From NCBI GenBank assembly GCA_964570895.1, contig CAZMZD010000019.1, forward strand, positions 1 to 22,634: a DNA stretch of 22,634 nucleotides, written 5' to 3'. Numbering within the stretch: position 1 is the stretch's first letter; every line of letters begins with the position of its first letter. This DNA is from RGIG1918 sp964570895. GTDB lineage: Bacteria; Cyanobacteriota; Vampirovibrionia; Gastranaerophilales; Gastranaerophilaceae. Made by a program: the position numbers and the translations under genes. Under the pieces are notes generated by a model. That model saw only the letters and a program-made list of their open reading frames with translations. It was not told the origin of the DNA and made no database searches. Below, in pieces: positions 7,754-15,757 of this stretch.

Positions 7754-8012
7754 ACGTATTTGCCAGTAATGTACGGTCCTTTATGCGTTTGAAATTTTGC
7801 GTGCATTTTAAGTCTGTAAATTGGAATATTACAAAATGTAAATTTCACCCCTTAAAATCATAAAGTTTTTATTTTTGCCTGCCGTATAGAATTTTATAAA
7901 CAAGGTTATTGTGTTTTTGTGCATATTTTGTGTGCAAAACAGATGTGCGCTAAAAGCGCGCCCTAAAAGCAAAACAAAAAGTAAAAATATATTCTGAAAG
8001 GAGAATTTGCAA
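7754..8012 (+). promoter_or_regulatory. Non-coding leader region before the glycine-zipper gene
   Basis: About 260 bp without a credible ORF on either strand. It is AT-rich and must hold the promoter of the gene at 8013. A TATAAA hexamer follows GCCGTATAGAATTT, with a poor -35. Near the gene, GCGC-TAAAA-GCGC (7947-7959) could form a small hairpin. AAAGGAGAA (7997-8005) is a strong SD; its 9-nt distance from AGGAG to the ATG at 8013, against 3 nt to the TTG at 8007, decides the start. No riboswitch is recognised. Confidence 0.45.
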
Positions 8013-8612
8013 ATGACAGAAATTCAAAAAGTGAATGTCGCAACAACCACGGCTGCTCAAAAAGCTGAACAAGCCAAAGAGGCTAAAACACAAGAGGTGC
8101 AAACGGCAGAAGCGAAAGCGCTGGAGGAGGCAAAAACAAATGAAAACACAAATGTTTCTGTAGATATCGCAGAAGAAACGCCCCAGCAAGAAGAAAAACA
8201 AGGCTTTTTCTCTAAGCTTTGGAGCGGTATTAAATCCTTCTTTAGTGGCGAAGGTTTTGGCAAAGTAAGTAAAACTGTTGGTGGCGCTGTGCTTGGCGGG
8301 GGGCTTGGCGGGCTAATTTTTGGTCCTATTGGTGCATTTGCAGGCATAATTCTTGGCACTTGCGGTGGTGCCGGAGTATTTAACAAGTCTGAATCTCAAG
8401 CTTTAGCTGCAAATACGGATGAAGTGGCAGCTGAAGAAACCGAAGAAACCGAAGAAGCTGAAGAAGTTGCAGAGGCAACTCCTGAAAAAGCAAATACAAC
8501 CGAAGAAACAGTTGATGCTGATGGCAACAAAGTTGTTACAACATACGACGAAAACGGCGAAGCAACAGTTAAAAAATATGACCCGGAAGGTAACGAAATC
8601 GAAGTTGCCTAA
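8013..8612 (+). CDS. Small glycine-zipper protein of unknown function
   Basis: A 199-residue protein with no recognised homologue. Residues 1-62 are Ala/Glu/Lys/Gln-rich and probably disordered or coiled-coil. Residues 65-79 (FFSKLWSGIKSFFSG) form an amphipathic aromatic helix. Residues 88-121 contain two Gly-zipper helices with GxxxG spacing (G91, G95, G99 and G107, G111, G115, G119) joined by an FGPIGA turn, as in membrane-inserted hairpins. Residues 136-165 are Glu-rich (EETEETEEAEE). The tail has two YD-type units (TYDENGEATVKKYDPEGN). No signal peptide is seen, so if it enters a membrane it does so from the cytoplasm or by another route. Strong SD and terminator mark it as an independent gene. 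An alternative is a scaffold or stress protein. Confidence 0.7.
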   Translation: MTEIQKVNVATTTAAQKAEQAKEAKTQEVQTAEAKALEEAKTNENTNVSVDIAEETPQQEEKQGFFSKLWSGIKSFFSGEGFGKVSKTVGGAVLGGGLGGLIFGPIGAFAGIILGTCGGAGVFNKSESQALAANTDEVAAEETEETEEAEEVAEATPEKANTTEETVDADGNKVVTTYDENGEATVKKYDPEGNEIEVA

Positions 8613-8661
8613 GTCGTGCCGGATAGAAAACGGATACATAGAGATTATTTCTTCTAATAAC

Positions 8662-8694
8662 AAAATGCCCTGCTTGGAGGCGCAGGGCATTTTT
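8662..8694 (+). terminator. Rho-independent terminator after the glycine-zipper gene
   Basis: AAAATGCCCTGC (8662-8673) pairs perfectly with GCAGGGCATTTT (8682-8693) around an 8-nt loop and ends in a T run. It is 49 nt past the stop and isolates the gene from the RND operon. Confidence 0.9.
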
Positions 8695-8735
8695 ATATGC
8701 ACAAGTAGCTAATATTTATTTTTCTCTAAATCGCA

Positions 8736-8747
8736 TATAAATAATTT
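8736..8747 (+). promoter_or_regulatory. Leaderless-type -10 element of the RND operon
   Basis: TATAAA (8736-8741) ends only 6 nt before the ATG at 8748, so transcription would begin at or next to the start codon. There is no SD, and an in-frame stop (TAA, 8742-8744) rules out an upstream start. The -35 region is weak (TATTTA). Confidence 0.45.
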
Positions 8748-9830
8748 ATGAAAAATGCGGTGCTTTATGTTTTGTTTTTCTCTTTCTTTTGTGCAGGCTG
8801 TGTGGCAGATGATAGCAAGGCAATAAAGCCTGTTGAGATATATAAAGTGCAATATGAAGCAGCTGAAGATGAAAAAGTGTTCTCTGGGCTTGTTAGTGCT
8901 GAATATAACGCAGGGCTCACTTTTAAAATAGACGGTGAAATTAAAGCTGTTTATGTGAGCGAGGGTGAAAATGTGCGCGCCGGGCAAACTCTTGCAGAGC
9001 TTGATAATTCGCTTTATAAAATTGAAGAACAAGAAGCAAATGTTAAATATAAAGACGCAAAAGTAAAATATCAAAATGCTGAAAACTACTACAGGCGAAT
9101 TGATAAATTATATAATGCGGGCGGAATTTCAAAATCCAATTGGGAAAAGGCATACACAGACATGCGCTCTTCATATTATGAAATTCAAAGTGCAAAAAAG
9201 AGGCTTGATTTTTATAATAAAACAGCAGGCTATGGCACGCTTAAAGCTCCATACGACGGAACAATCGTAAAGAAAAATTTAACTGTTGGAGATTATGCTC
9301 AAAAAGGCGCCAAGGTTTTTGATTTTCAAGCTTCGAAATACCCTGAAATAAGGCTTATCATCCCGCAAAATTATGTGAATGATTTTTACGTGGGGCAACA
9401 TGGCACAGCAGCATTTGATTTTGATGAAAATTTAAAAATTGAAGGGCGAGTTAAGAATTTTTCGCCAGCCAGCGTTAATTCTTCAGGCTATAACTTAAAA
9501 TTTATTTTAAACAAAAATGATTTTAGGATTAAAGACGGAATGAGCGCATTTGTGAGCTTTCCAATTTCAAAAGATGAAGCCGGCGCAATCTACATCCCGC
9601 TTACATCTTGCTTGAGTGATAGCGAAGGTGTTTATGTTTATAAAATTTTAAAAAAGAAAAATGCGTATTTAACATCAAAAACATACATTCAAACATCTTT
9701 TTTGAAATCAGGTAAAATAGCTGTCACGCACGGGTTATCAGAAGGTGATGTTATTGCATTTCGCGGAGTTTCTCAAATTCAAGACAATATGAAAGTGAAA
9801 CCGAGCGAGTCGGGCGAAAGTCAGATATGA
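8748..9830 (+). CDS. RND efflux periplasmic adaptor lipoprotein
   Basis: A 360-residue membrane-fusion protein that couples an RND permease to an outer-membrane channel. A lipoprotein signal peptide ends at CAGC with the acylated Cys at 18; the -3 position is Cys rather than the usual Leu. The order is typical: beta-barrel strand and lipoyl half (LTFKIDGEIKAVYVSEGENV), helical hairpin (about 95-155), second lipoyl half (GTLKAPYDGTIVKKNLTVGD), beta-barrel and membrane-proximal domain (IYIPLTSCL, then AVTHGLSEGDVIAFRG). It overlaps the RND permease gene by 4 bp (ATGA), so both are translated from one message. The start lacks an SD and looks leaderless. No regulator gene is adjacent. Confidence 0.92.
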   Translation: MKNAVLYVLFFSFFCAGCVADDSKAIKPVEIYKVQYEAAEDEKVFSGLVSAEYNAGLTFKIDGEIKAVYVSEGENVRAGQTLAELDNSLYKIEEQEANVKYKDAKVKYQNAENYYRRIDKLYNAGGISKSNWEKAYTDMRSSYYEIQSAKKRLDFYNKTAGYGTLKAPYDGTIVKKNLTVGDYAQKGAKVFDFQASKYPEIRLIIPQNYVNDFYVGQHGTAAFDFDENLKIEGRVKNFSPASVNSSGYNLKFILNKNDFRIKDGMSAFVSFPISKDEAGAIYIPLTSCLSDSEGVYVYKILKKKNAYLTSKTYIQTSFLKSGKIAVTHGLSEGDVIAFRGVSQIQDNMKVKPSESGESQI

Positions 9831-12800
9831 TAAAATTTTTTCTAAAAAACGAACTTTTTGCGTTTATTATATCCCTCTTGCTTTTTATCGGTGGAATTTT
9901 TGCATATTTTAACCTTCCGCGCGACGAAGACCCTGGGTTTAAAATTAGAACCGCCACAATAACGACGAAATATAGTGGCGCAAGCCCAAAACATGTTGAT
10001 GAATATTTAACGCAAATTATTGAAGACGAATTAAGGACAATACCGGAGATTGAACATGTACGCTCGAAATCGCGCTTTGGCTTGAGCACAATCTATATTG
10101 ATGTTTATGAAAAATACAAAGATTTGCAACCTATTTGGGATAAAGCAAGAAGGCGGTTGGAGAAAATTCAACATTCACTTCCTGATGGTGCAAAACCATA
10201 CCTCAACGACGAATTTGGCGATGTTTTTGGCGTTTTGGTTGCTCTTTGGGGGAGGGATTATTCTTATTCTGAACTTAAAAATGTGGCAGACAAGTTGCGC
10301 CTCGAGTTTTTTAGGCTTAATCAGGTTGCAAAAGTTGACATGCATGGCACGCACGAACAAGCAGTTTATATTGAATTTGACAGGGCAGCGCTTAAAAAAT
10401 ATAAAATAACCCCCGAATATATTGCAAACTACCTCGCGAGCTATAATATTATTTTTTCCTCGGGCAGCATAGGGTCAAGCGATAAAAAGCTTCAAATTTT
10501 GCTTGATGAAAATTTTAGCTCAAAAGAGGATGTCGGGAAAATTCAAATCGTGCTTCCTGATAGCGGCGCGGTTTTGAGGCTTTCTGATATATTTAAAATT
10601 GAAGAAAAATACATAACCCCGCCGGATAATTTTGCGCTTAGGAAAGCTGACGACGCGATTATTTTTGCAATTTCGCTTAAGGGTGGCGGGAATATTTTTG
10701 AGCTTGAACGCGAAGTAAAAAATTTAATTAAAGAAACAAATGCAAAATATCCAATCGGCCTAAACCTTGCGCTTGTTGCAAATCAGCCTGATTATGTAAA
10801 ATATTTAACAAGCAAATTCACTTCTTCTCTTTTTCAAAGTGTTATAATTGTGGTTTTTCTAATCCTTCTTTTTCTTGGGGTTAGGGTTGGGCTAATTGTT
10901 GGTTTTGTTATTCCTCTGGTTGTTTTTTCAACATTTTTTGTGATGTCAAAAATCGGCGTTGGGCTGGAGAAAATCTCGCTTAGTGCGCTTATTATATCCC
11001 TTGGGATTTTGGTTGATAATTCAATTGTAATTTCAGAAGGCATATTAAAGAGGCTCTGCAACCTAAAAAATGCCACGGCTAAAACAATGAACGCGCTTTC
11101 GTATTCCGTCGTGAGCGAATTTTTCTACCCGCTTTTAGTTTCGACAACCATCACGGTTTGCGCGTTTTTACCTATTTATCTTGCAAAAAGCACGGTGAGC
11201 GAATACACGTCAAGTATGTTAAAAGTTGTTGCTCTTGCGCTATATTTTTCTCTATTTTTCTCGGTCACAATTCTTCCGCATTTAATAAAAAGGTTTTATA
11301 GGGTTGATGTGGAGTGCGAGCGAGCAGGGCGAGCGAGCAGGGCAAAAAAGAAATTCAAGATTGAAAAATATTTTTTGCTAATTTTAAAGCTTGCTCTAAA
11401 GTTCCCAAAAAATGTCTTAAAACTTGCGCTTTGTCTGTTTCTTGCTTCTTTTGTGTGTTTTTATTTTGTGCCAAAAATATTTTTTCCGGATTCAGACCGT
11501 CCTATGTTTGAAATTAAAATTATGCTTGAAAATGGCGTAGATATTTATAAAACAAGAAACACTGTTTTGATAATTCAAAAATTTCTCGATACAATTCCTG
11601 AAATTAATGAAACTTCAAGCTACATTGGGCAAGGCTCTCCAAGGTATGTCTTGAGCGCAACTCCAGAGAGCCCAAAATCAAATTATGCTTTGATGATAGT
11701 CAACACTAATAATTACCGCACTTTAGATAAAATCATAAAAAATGTGCAAGATTTTTGCGACAAAACTTTTACCGCGGTAGACATTATTGTTCGCAAAGTG
11801 CCGATTGGCCCGCCTTATGACGCACCTGTTGAGATTAGAATTATGGGGCATGAGATTGATGAAATTGTGCACTTAAGAGAGCAAGTTGCCGAAATTTTGC
11901 GTAAAACTAAATATGTAACTCTTGTTGAAGATGATTGGGGGGATAAAATTCCGAATTTAACTCTTAGTATTAACCATTTTGAGCTTGCTCGCCTCGGAAG
12001 TTCGCCGCTTGCAATCGGAACAATGCTTGAAGGCTATATTGACGGGGTTGAAGTTGATAATTTTAGAAAGAGAAAAGATAACATTTCTTTGATTTTTGCC
12101 CTTGACAGTGCTTATCCTCTTAAAATCTCTGACATCGATAGTTTTGATTTTTATTCAGATAAAACTAAAAGTTCAATTCCTTTCTCTCAAGTGATGAAAG
12201 TTAAACCTGATTTTAATTATCCTGAAATAATTAGACGGGACGGGCTTTATGTGCTCACTGTAAAAGCGTATATTGATAAAAACAAGACAACTGCAGCTTC
12301 TGTTCTTTCAAAAATTTCCCCAAAACTCAATAAACTTAACTTTAAACAAGGTTATTTTTGGGAAGTGGGCGGAATTAATGAAAACTCTAAAAAGGGGAAC
12401 AGCTCAATATTTCGCGAGCTCCCTGTTGCTTTTGGGTTTATTCTGCTTCTTTTAATCGGCTATTTTTCCTCTGTAAAAGACACTGTAATTATTGCTCTTG
12501 TCGCGCTTTTTGCCTTGTCCGGTGCAAATTTTGGGCTTTTTATAACTCGTTCTTATTTTGGTTTTATGACGCTTCTTGGCTACATTTCCCTTGTCGGGAT
12601 GGCGACAAATAATTCTGTTGTCTTGCTTGATTATTTTAAACGTAGTTTTAAAAATAAAGAAAAAATCACTACGCGCGATATTATTTTCAAAACTAAAAAC
12701 AGAATACGTCCGATTTGCCTTACCGTTGCAACAACGATTGCAGGAATGCTTCCTCTTTGGCTTGGGCGTGACGCTATGTTTTCATCTATGGCAATTGCAA

Positions 12801-12883
12801 TTATATTTGGGCTTTTGACTTCAACTTTTGCAACAATCATTCTTGCCCCTTCGTTATTTGTATTTCTTAATAAGATTAAATAA
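9827..12883 (+). CDS. RND-family efflux permease (AcrB/HAE-1-like)
   Basis: A full-length inner-membrane proton-driven pump of 1018 residues. It has an N-terminal helix (9-30) preceding LPRDEDPGF, a first periplasmic porter region, helices TM2-TM6 between about 335 and 483, a cytoplasmic linker, TM7 (about 528-548), a second porter region, and TM8-TM12 (about 858 to the end). In TM4 the proton-relay aspartate is present (D397 in LGILVDNSIVIS), with Asn398 in place of the second Asp, common in non-AcrB members. The TM10 lysine is present (K938 in LLDYFKRSFKN). The linker contains a 13-bp tandem duplication. No outer-membrane factor follows, so the TolC-like protein at 4746-6146 is a candidate. 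Substrate is unknown: drugs, bile compounds or lipids are all possible. Confidence 0.93.
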   Translation: MIKFFLKNELFAFIISLLLFIGGIFAYFNLPRDEDPGFKIRTATITTKYSGASPKHVDEYLTQIIEDELRTIPEIEHVRSKSRFGLSTIYIDVYEKYKDLQPIWDKARRRLEKIQHSLPDGAKPYLNDEFGDVFGVLVALWGRDYSYSELKNVADKLRLEFFRLNQVAKVDMHGTHEQAVYIEFDRAALKKYKITPEYIANYLASYNIIFSSGSIGSSDKKLQILLDENFSSKEDVGKIQIVLPDSGAVLRLSDIFKIEEKYITPPDNFALRKADDAIIFAISLKGGGNIFELEREVKNLIKETNAKYPIGLNLALVANQPDYVKYLTSKFTSSLFQSVIIVVFLILLFLGVRVGLIVGFVIPLVVFSTFFVMSKIGVGLEKISLSALIISLGILVDNSIVISEGILKRLCNLKNATAKTMNALSYSVVSEFFYPLLVSTTITVCAFLPIYLAKSTVSEYTSSMLKVVALALYFSLFFSVTILPHLIKRFYRVDVECERAGRASRAKKKFKIEKYFLLILKLALKFPKNVLKLALCLFLASFVCFYFVPKIFFPDSDRPMFEIKIMLENGVDIYKTRNTVLIIQKFLDTIPEINETSSYIGQGSPRYVLSATPESPKSNYALMIVNTNNYRTLDKIIKNVQDFCDKTFTAVDIIVRKVPIGPPYDAPVEIRIMGHEIDEIVHLREQVAEILRKTKYVTLVEDDWGDKIPNLTLSINHFELARLGSSPLAIGTMLEGYIDGVEVDNFRKRKDNISLIFALDSAYPLKISDIDSFDFYSDKTKSSIPFSQVMKVKPDFNYPEIIRRDGLYVLTVKAYIDKNKTTAASVLSKISPKLNKLNFKQGYFWEVGGINENSKKGNSSIFRELPVAFGFILLLLIGYFSSVKDTVIIALVALFALSGANFGLFITRSYFGFMTLLGYISLVGMATNNSVVLLDYFKRSFKNKEKITTRDIIFKTKNRIRPICLTVATTIAGMLPLWLGRDAMFSSMAIAIIFGLLTSTFATIILAPSLFVFLNKIK
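11316..11343. repeat. 13-bp tandem duplication inside the RND permease gene
   Basis: GCGAGCGAGCAGG occurs twice in direct succession (11316-11328, 11329-11341). It encodes an Arg/Ala/Ser-rich stretch (around residues 497-506) in the cytoplasmic linker between TM6 and TM7. It is GC-rich against its AT-rich surroundings, and its length is not a multiple of three although the frame stays open. Confidence 0.85.
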
Positions 12884-12982
12884 AATATTTCTCTTTATTG
12901 GATTTTTATTGTATACTTATGGAGTACCAATATAAGTGTAGAAGTAGAAATTTGAGGCAAGCGCCTCAGGAAAGAGAAAAAA
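12884..12982 (+). promoter_or_regulatory. pnp leader with a small hairpin at the ribosome binding site
   Basis: A TATACT -10-like hexamer (12912-12917) lies upstream; the -35 is weak. TGAGGC (12953-12958) pairs perfectly with GCCTCA (12963-12968) around the 4-nt loop AAGC. AGGA (12968-12971), the likely SD, begins on the last stem base, 11 nt before the ATG. In other bacteria PNPase controls its own message through a leader hairpin; a similar role here is inferred from position. No clear terminator for the RND operon is seen. Confidence 0.5.
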
Positions 12983-15115
12983 ATGATTGAATCAAAAAAA
13001 ATGCAAATCACAATCGGCGGCAAACTTGTTGAAATTGAAACAGGCAAGTATGCTAAATCAGCTACATCAAGCGTAACTGTTAAATGTGAAGACACAATGG
13101 TTTTTGTTCACTGTGCAGTTAGCAAAGAACCTCGCGTGGGGATTGATTTCTTCCCGCTCTTAATTGACTATGAAGAAAGAATGTCTGCAATCGGCAGAAT
13201 TCCTGGTGGCTTCACTAGAACAGAAGGTAAAGCAAGCGAAAAAGCAATCCTTGTTTCAAGATTAATAGACAGGCCAATCAGACCGCTTTTCCCAAAAGGA
13301 TATAGAAATGATATTCAAATCGTTTCACAATTATTTTCATACGACCAAAAAAATCAACCGGATGTGCTTTCAATCCTTGGCGCTTCTGCTGCATTAATGC
13401 TTTCAGGCGCTCCTTTTGAAGGCCCTGTCGGTGCAGTTAGAATAGGCAAAATCGATGGTCAAATGGTTGTTAACCCAACTCACCAAGAAGTTGAAAAATC
13501 AACTATGGACCTTGTTGTTGCAGGTACGGCAGATAGCGTTATTATGGTTGAAGCCGGCTGTAAATTCGTAACAGAAGACGAAATTATGGACGCTGTTCAA
13601 TATGCGCACGAAGAAATTAAAAAACAATGCGCGGCTCAAGTTGAATTTGCTCGCGAATGCGGCGTTGAAAGAGAAAATTTTGTTAACCCGTATGACACAT
13701 CAGAATTAGCCGGAATAATTAAAGATACAGCTTATGATATGGTGTTTGACGCATACCATAATTTCGACAGAGCATACAGACAAAACAAGCTTGAAGAAGC
13801 TAAAAATCTTGTTAAAGAAAAAATCGCAGCGCTTCCTGAAGACCATGAAATTAACAAAATGATGGAAGAAACAGGAATTGACTTTATTTCTGAAGAATTT
13901 AAAGCTTTAGAGAAAAAAGTTATGCGTGCAATGATTGTAAACGAAGGCAAACGTGCAGACGGCAGAATTACAACAGAAGTTCGTCCAATTTGGTGCGAAG
14001 CAGGTGTTATTCCGCTTGCTCACGGTAGCGCAGTGTTCACTAGAGGTCAAACTCAAATTCTTTCAGTCGCAACTCTTGCAGGTCCAAACATGGTTCAAGA
14101 GCTTGACGGCGTTGACCCAGCTACAAGAAAAAGATTTATGCATAAATACATTTTCCCTGGTTTCTCGGTTGGCGAAGTAAAACCGCTTAGAGGCCCAGGC
14201 AGAAGAGAAATCGGGCACGGAAACTTGGCAGAACGCGCTAATTTGCCTGCATTGCCTTCTGAAGAAGAATTCCCTTATGCAATCAGAGTAACATCAGACG
14301 TTCTTGAATCAAACGGTTCAACTTCTATGGGTTCAACTTGCGCAACCTCAATGGCCCTTATGCAAGCAGGTGTTCCTGTTAAATGTATGATTGGCGGCGT
14401 TGCAATGGGTCTTATCAAAGAAGGAGATACTGACGTTGTTCTTACAGACATTCAAGGTATTGAAGACTTCTTGGGCGATATGGACTTCAAAGTTACAGGT
14501 AACTCTGAAGGCATTACTGCTCTTCAAATGGATATGAAAATCAAAGGCATTCCGTTTGACACTCTAAGACGCGCATTGTATCAAGCAAAAGACGGCAGAC
14601 TTCACATCATGGGCAAAATGGCTGAAGTTATTTCTAAACCAAACCCAGAATTAGGTCCTAACGTTCCAAGGCTTTATACATTGCAAATTCCAACAGATGA
14701 TATCGGTACAGTTATCGGACCTGGCGGCAAAATGATTAGAAGTATCATTGAAGCTTCAGGCGCTGAAATTGATATCAATGACGAAGGCAGAGTTACAATC
14801 ACATCTAACGATGCTGAAGGCGCAAACATTGCAAGAGGCATGATTGAAGCGCTCACATTTAAACCTGAAGTTGGCATGATTAGAAAAGGCAAAGTTGTTA
14901 GAATTATTCCAATCGGCGCTTTTGTTGAACTTGCCCCTGGAAAAGACGGTATGGTTCACATTTCTCAAATCTGCCCTGAAAGAATTGAAACTGTTGAATC
15001 AAAACTTTCAGTTGGCGATGAAGTTATCGTTAAAGTTGTTAAGATTGACGAAAAAGGCAGAGTTAATCTTACAATCAAAGGTGTAACTGATGAAGAAAAA
15101 GCTCAACTTGCTTAA
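12983..15115 (+). CDS. pnp: Polyribonucleotide nucleotidyltransferase (PNPase)
   Basis: A 710-residue phosphorolytic 3'-5' exoribonuclease that degrades RNA to nucleoside diphosphates using phosphate. It has the normal family length and domain order: first RNase PH core (about 10-225), helical linker, second RNase PH core (about 320-550), KH domain (about 560-625, with GPGGKMI at 579) and S1 domain (about 630-705, starting KGKVVRIIPIGAFVEL). The catalytic aspartates match the E. coli D486/D492 pair: D489 and D495 within the segment ending LGDMDFK. The ATG start agrees with the usual MIES N-terminus; a second Met at residue 7 is less likely. A lipoprotein gene overlaps its last 26 bp, and polA and priA follow. 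The hairpin in its leader may control it. Confidence 0.98.
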   Translation: MIESKKMQITIGGKLVEIETGKYAKSATSSVTVKCEDTMVFVHCAVSKEPRVGIDFFPLLIDYEERMSAIGRIPGGFTRTEGKASEKAILVSRLIDRPIRPLFPKGYRNDIQIVSQLFSYDQKNQPDVLSILGASAALMLSGAPFEGPVGAVRIGKIDGQMVVNPTHQEVEKSTMDLVVAGTADSVIMVEAGCKFVTEDEIMDAVQYAHEEIKKQCAAQVEFARECGVERENFVNPYDTSELAGIIKDTAYDMVFDAYHNFDRAYRQNKLEEAKNLVKEKIAALPEDHEINKMMEETGIDFISEEFKALEKKVMRAMIVNEGKRADGRITTEVRPIWCEAGVIPLAHGSAVFTRGQTQILSVATLAGPNMVQELDGVDPATRKRFMHKYIFPGFSVGEVKPLRGPGRREIGHGNLAERANLPALPSEEEFPYAIRVTSDVLESNGSTSMGSTCATSMALMQAGVPVKCMIGGVAMGLIKEGDTDVVLTDIQGIEDFLGDMDFKVTGNSEGITALQMDMKIKGIPFDTLRRALYQAKDGRLHIMGKMAEVISKPNPELGPNVPRLYTLQIPTDDIGTVIGPGGKMIRSIIEASGAEIDINDEGRVTITSNDAEGANIARGMIEALTFKPEVGMIRKGKVVRIIPIGAFVELAPGKDGMVHISQICPERIETVESKLSVGDEVIVKVVKIDEKGRVNLTIKGVTDEEKAQLA

Positions 15116-15749
15116 AAATATACTAATTTGTTTCGGAGCACTCGTTTTATGCGGGTGCTCTGCACTACAATATTCAGGTGATGACTTTGATAAAATTAAA
15201 CAATCAAACATCACAACAAATGAATCTTTTTATTTTAAAACTTATGAAAAACATATAAATACTAACGTCGTAATGAAAGTTGGGGTCACAAAATCTCAAA
15301 TTCCTGATGTTTTGGCAATTTATATCGGTGTTCAAAATAACGGCGAATATGCTTATAATTTTAATTCAGAAGACGTTTCTGTTAAATTGGGCGGAAAATC
15401 CGCGCGCGTGGTTAAGCCTTCTGATTATGTGACTTGGTATCAAGAACAAGAGCAAGCGCTTATAGCTGCCTCGCAAGGGCTTGCGCCAACTTTAAATTCT
15501 GTTGCAAACATTGCAAATCACTATCAAAGCGACACTCGCCAAATTGCAATGGCTGAAAATAACGATATGGAGCTTTCTTTAAAACAAATAGCTTCCACCG
15601 CAGAAGGAATTGAAGCACATGCGCTTCGCTCAATCGCGCAAATTTCTTCCGGCGAAAAGAAATATTACTATTTGTTTGTTGAAGATATGGATTTGTATCC
15701 TGTCGAAATTACATATCAAAATTTAAAATACACGTTTGATGTAAAATAG
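15090..15749 (+). CDS. Unknown lipoprotein encoded between pnp and polA
   Basis: A 219-residue protein with a lipoprotein signal peptide: a Lys/Asn-rich start, a hydrophobic core and the lipobox LCGC (acylated Cys23). The mature part has a likely beta-sandwich portion (VLAIYIGVQNNGEYAYNFNS, then SVKLGG), a Gln/Ala-rich helical stretch (about 118-185) and a C-terminal strand pair (KKYYYLFVED, VEITYQNLKYTFDV). No family is recognised. The start overlaps pnp by 26 bp and is supported by AAAGG 8 nt upstream, inside pnp. polA begins 8 bp after its stop, so the gene is part of this compact run. It is probably attached to the inner or outer membrane. Why it sits between an RNase and a DNA polymerase gene is not explained. 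Confidence 0.75.
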   Translation: MKKKLNLLKNILICFGALVLCGCSALQYSGDDFDKIKQSNITTNESFYFKTYEKHINTNVVMKVGVTKSQIPDVLAIYIGVQNNGEYAYNFNSEDVSVKLGGKSARVVKPSDYVTWYQEQEQALIAASQGLAPTLNSVANIANHYQSDTRQIAMAENNDMELSLKQIASTAEGIEAHALRSIAQISSGEKKYYYLFVEDMDLYPVEITYQNLKYTFDVK

Positions 15750-15757
15750 GTGAAAAA

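Noticed and set aside
7947..7959. GCGC-TAAAA-GCGC hairpin as a terminator or riboswitch part
   Set aside because: Only 4 bp, no T run and no surrounding conserved structure; noted as part of the leader only.
8007..8012. TTG start for the glycine-zipper protein
   Set aside because: Only 3 nt separate it from the AGGAG core; the ATG at 8013 has normal spacing.
8403..8712. Open frames on both strands across the 3' end of the glycine-zipper gene and its terminator
   Set aside because: They run through a perfect terminator and translate to low-complexity Lys- or Phe-rich sequence.
9751..10089. 112-codon minus-strand frame across the adaptor/RND junction
   Set aside because: Antisense to two well-supported coupled genes, with no supporting signals.
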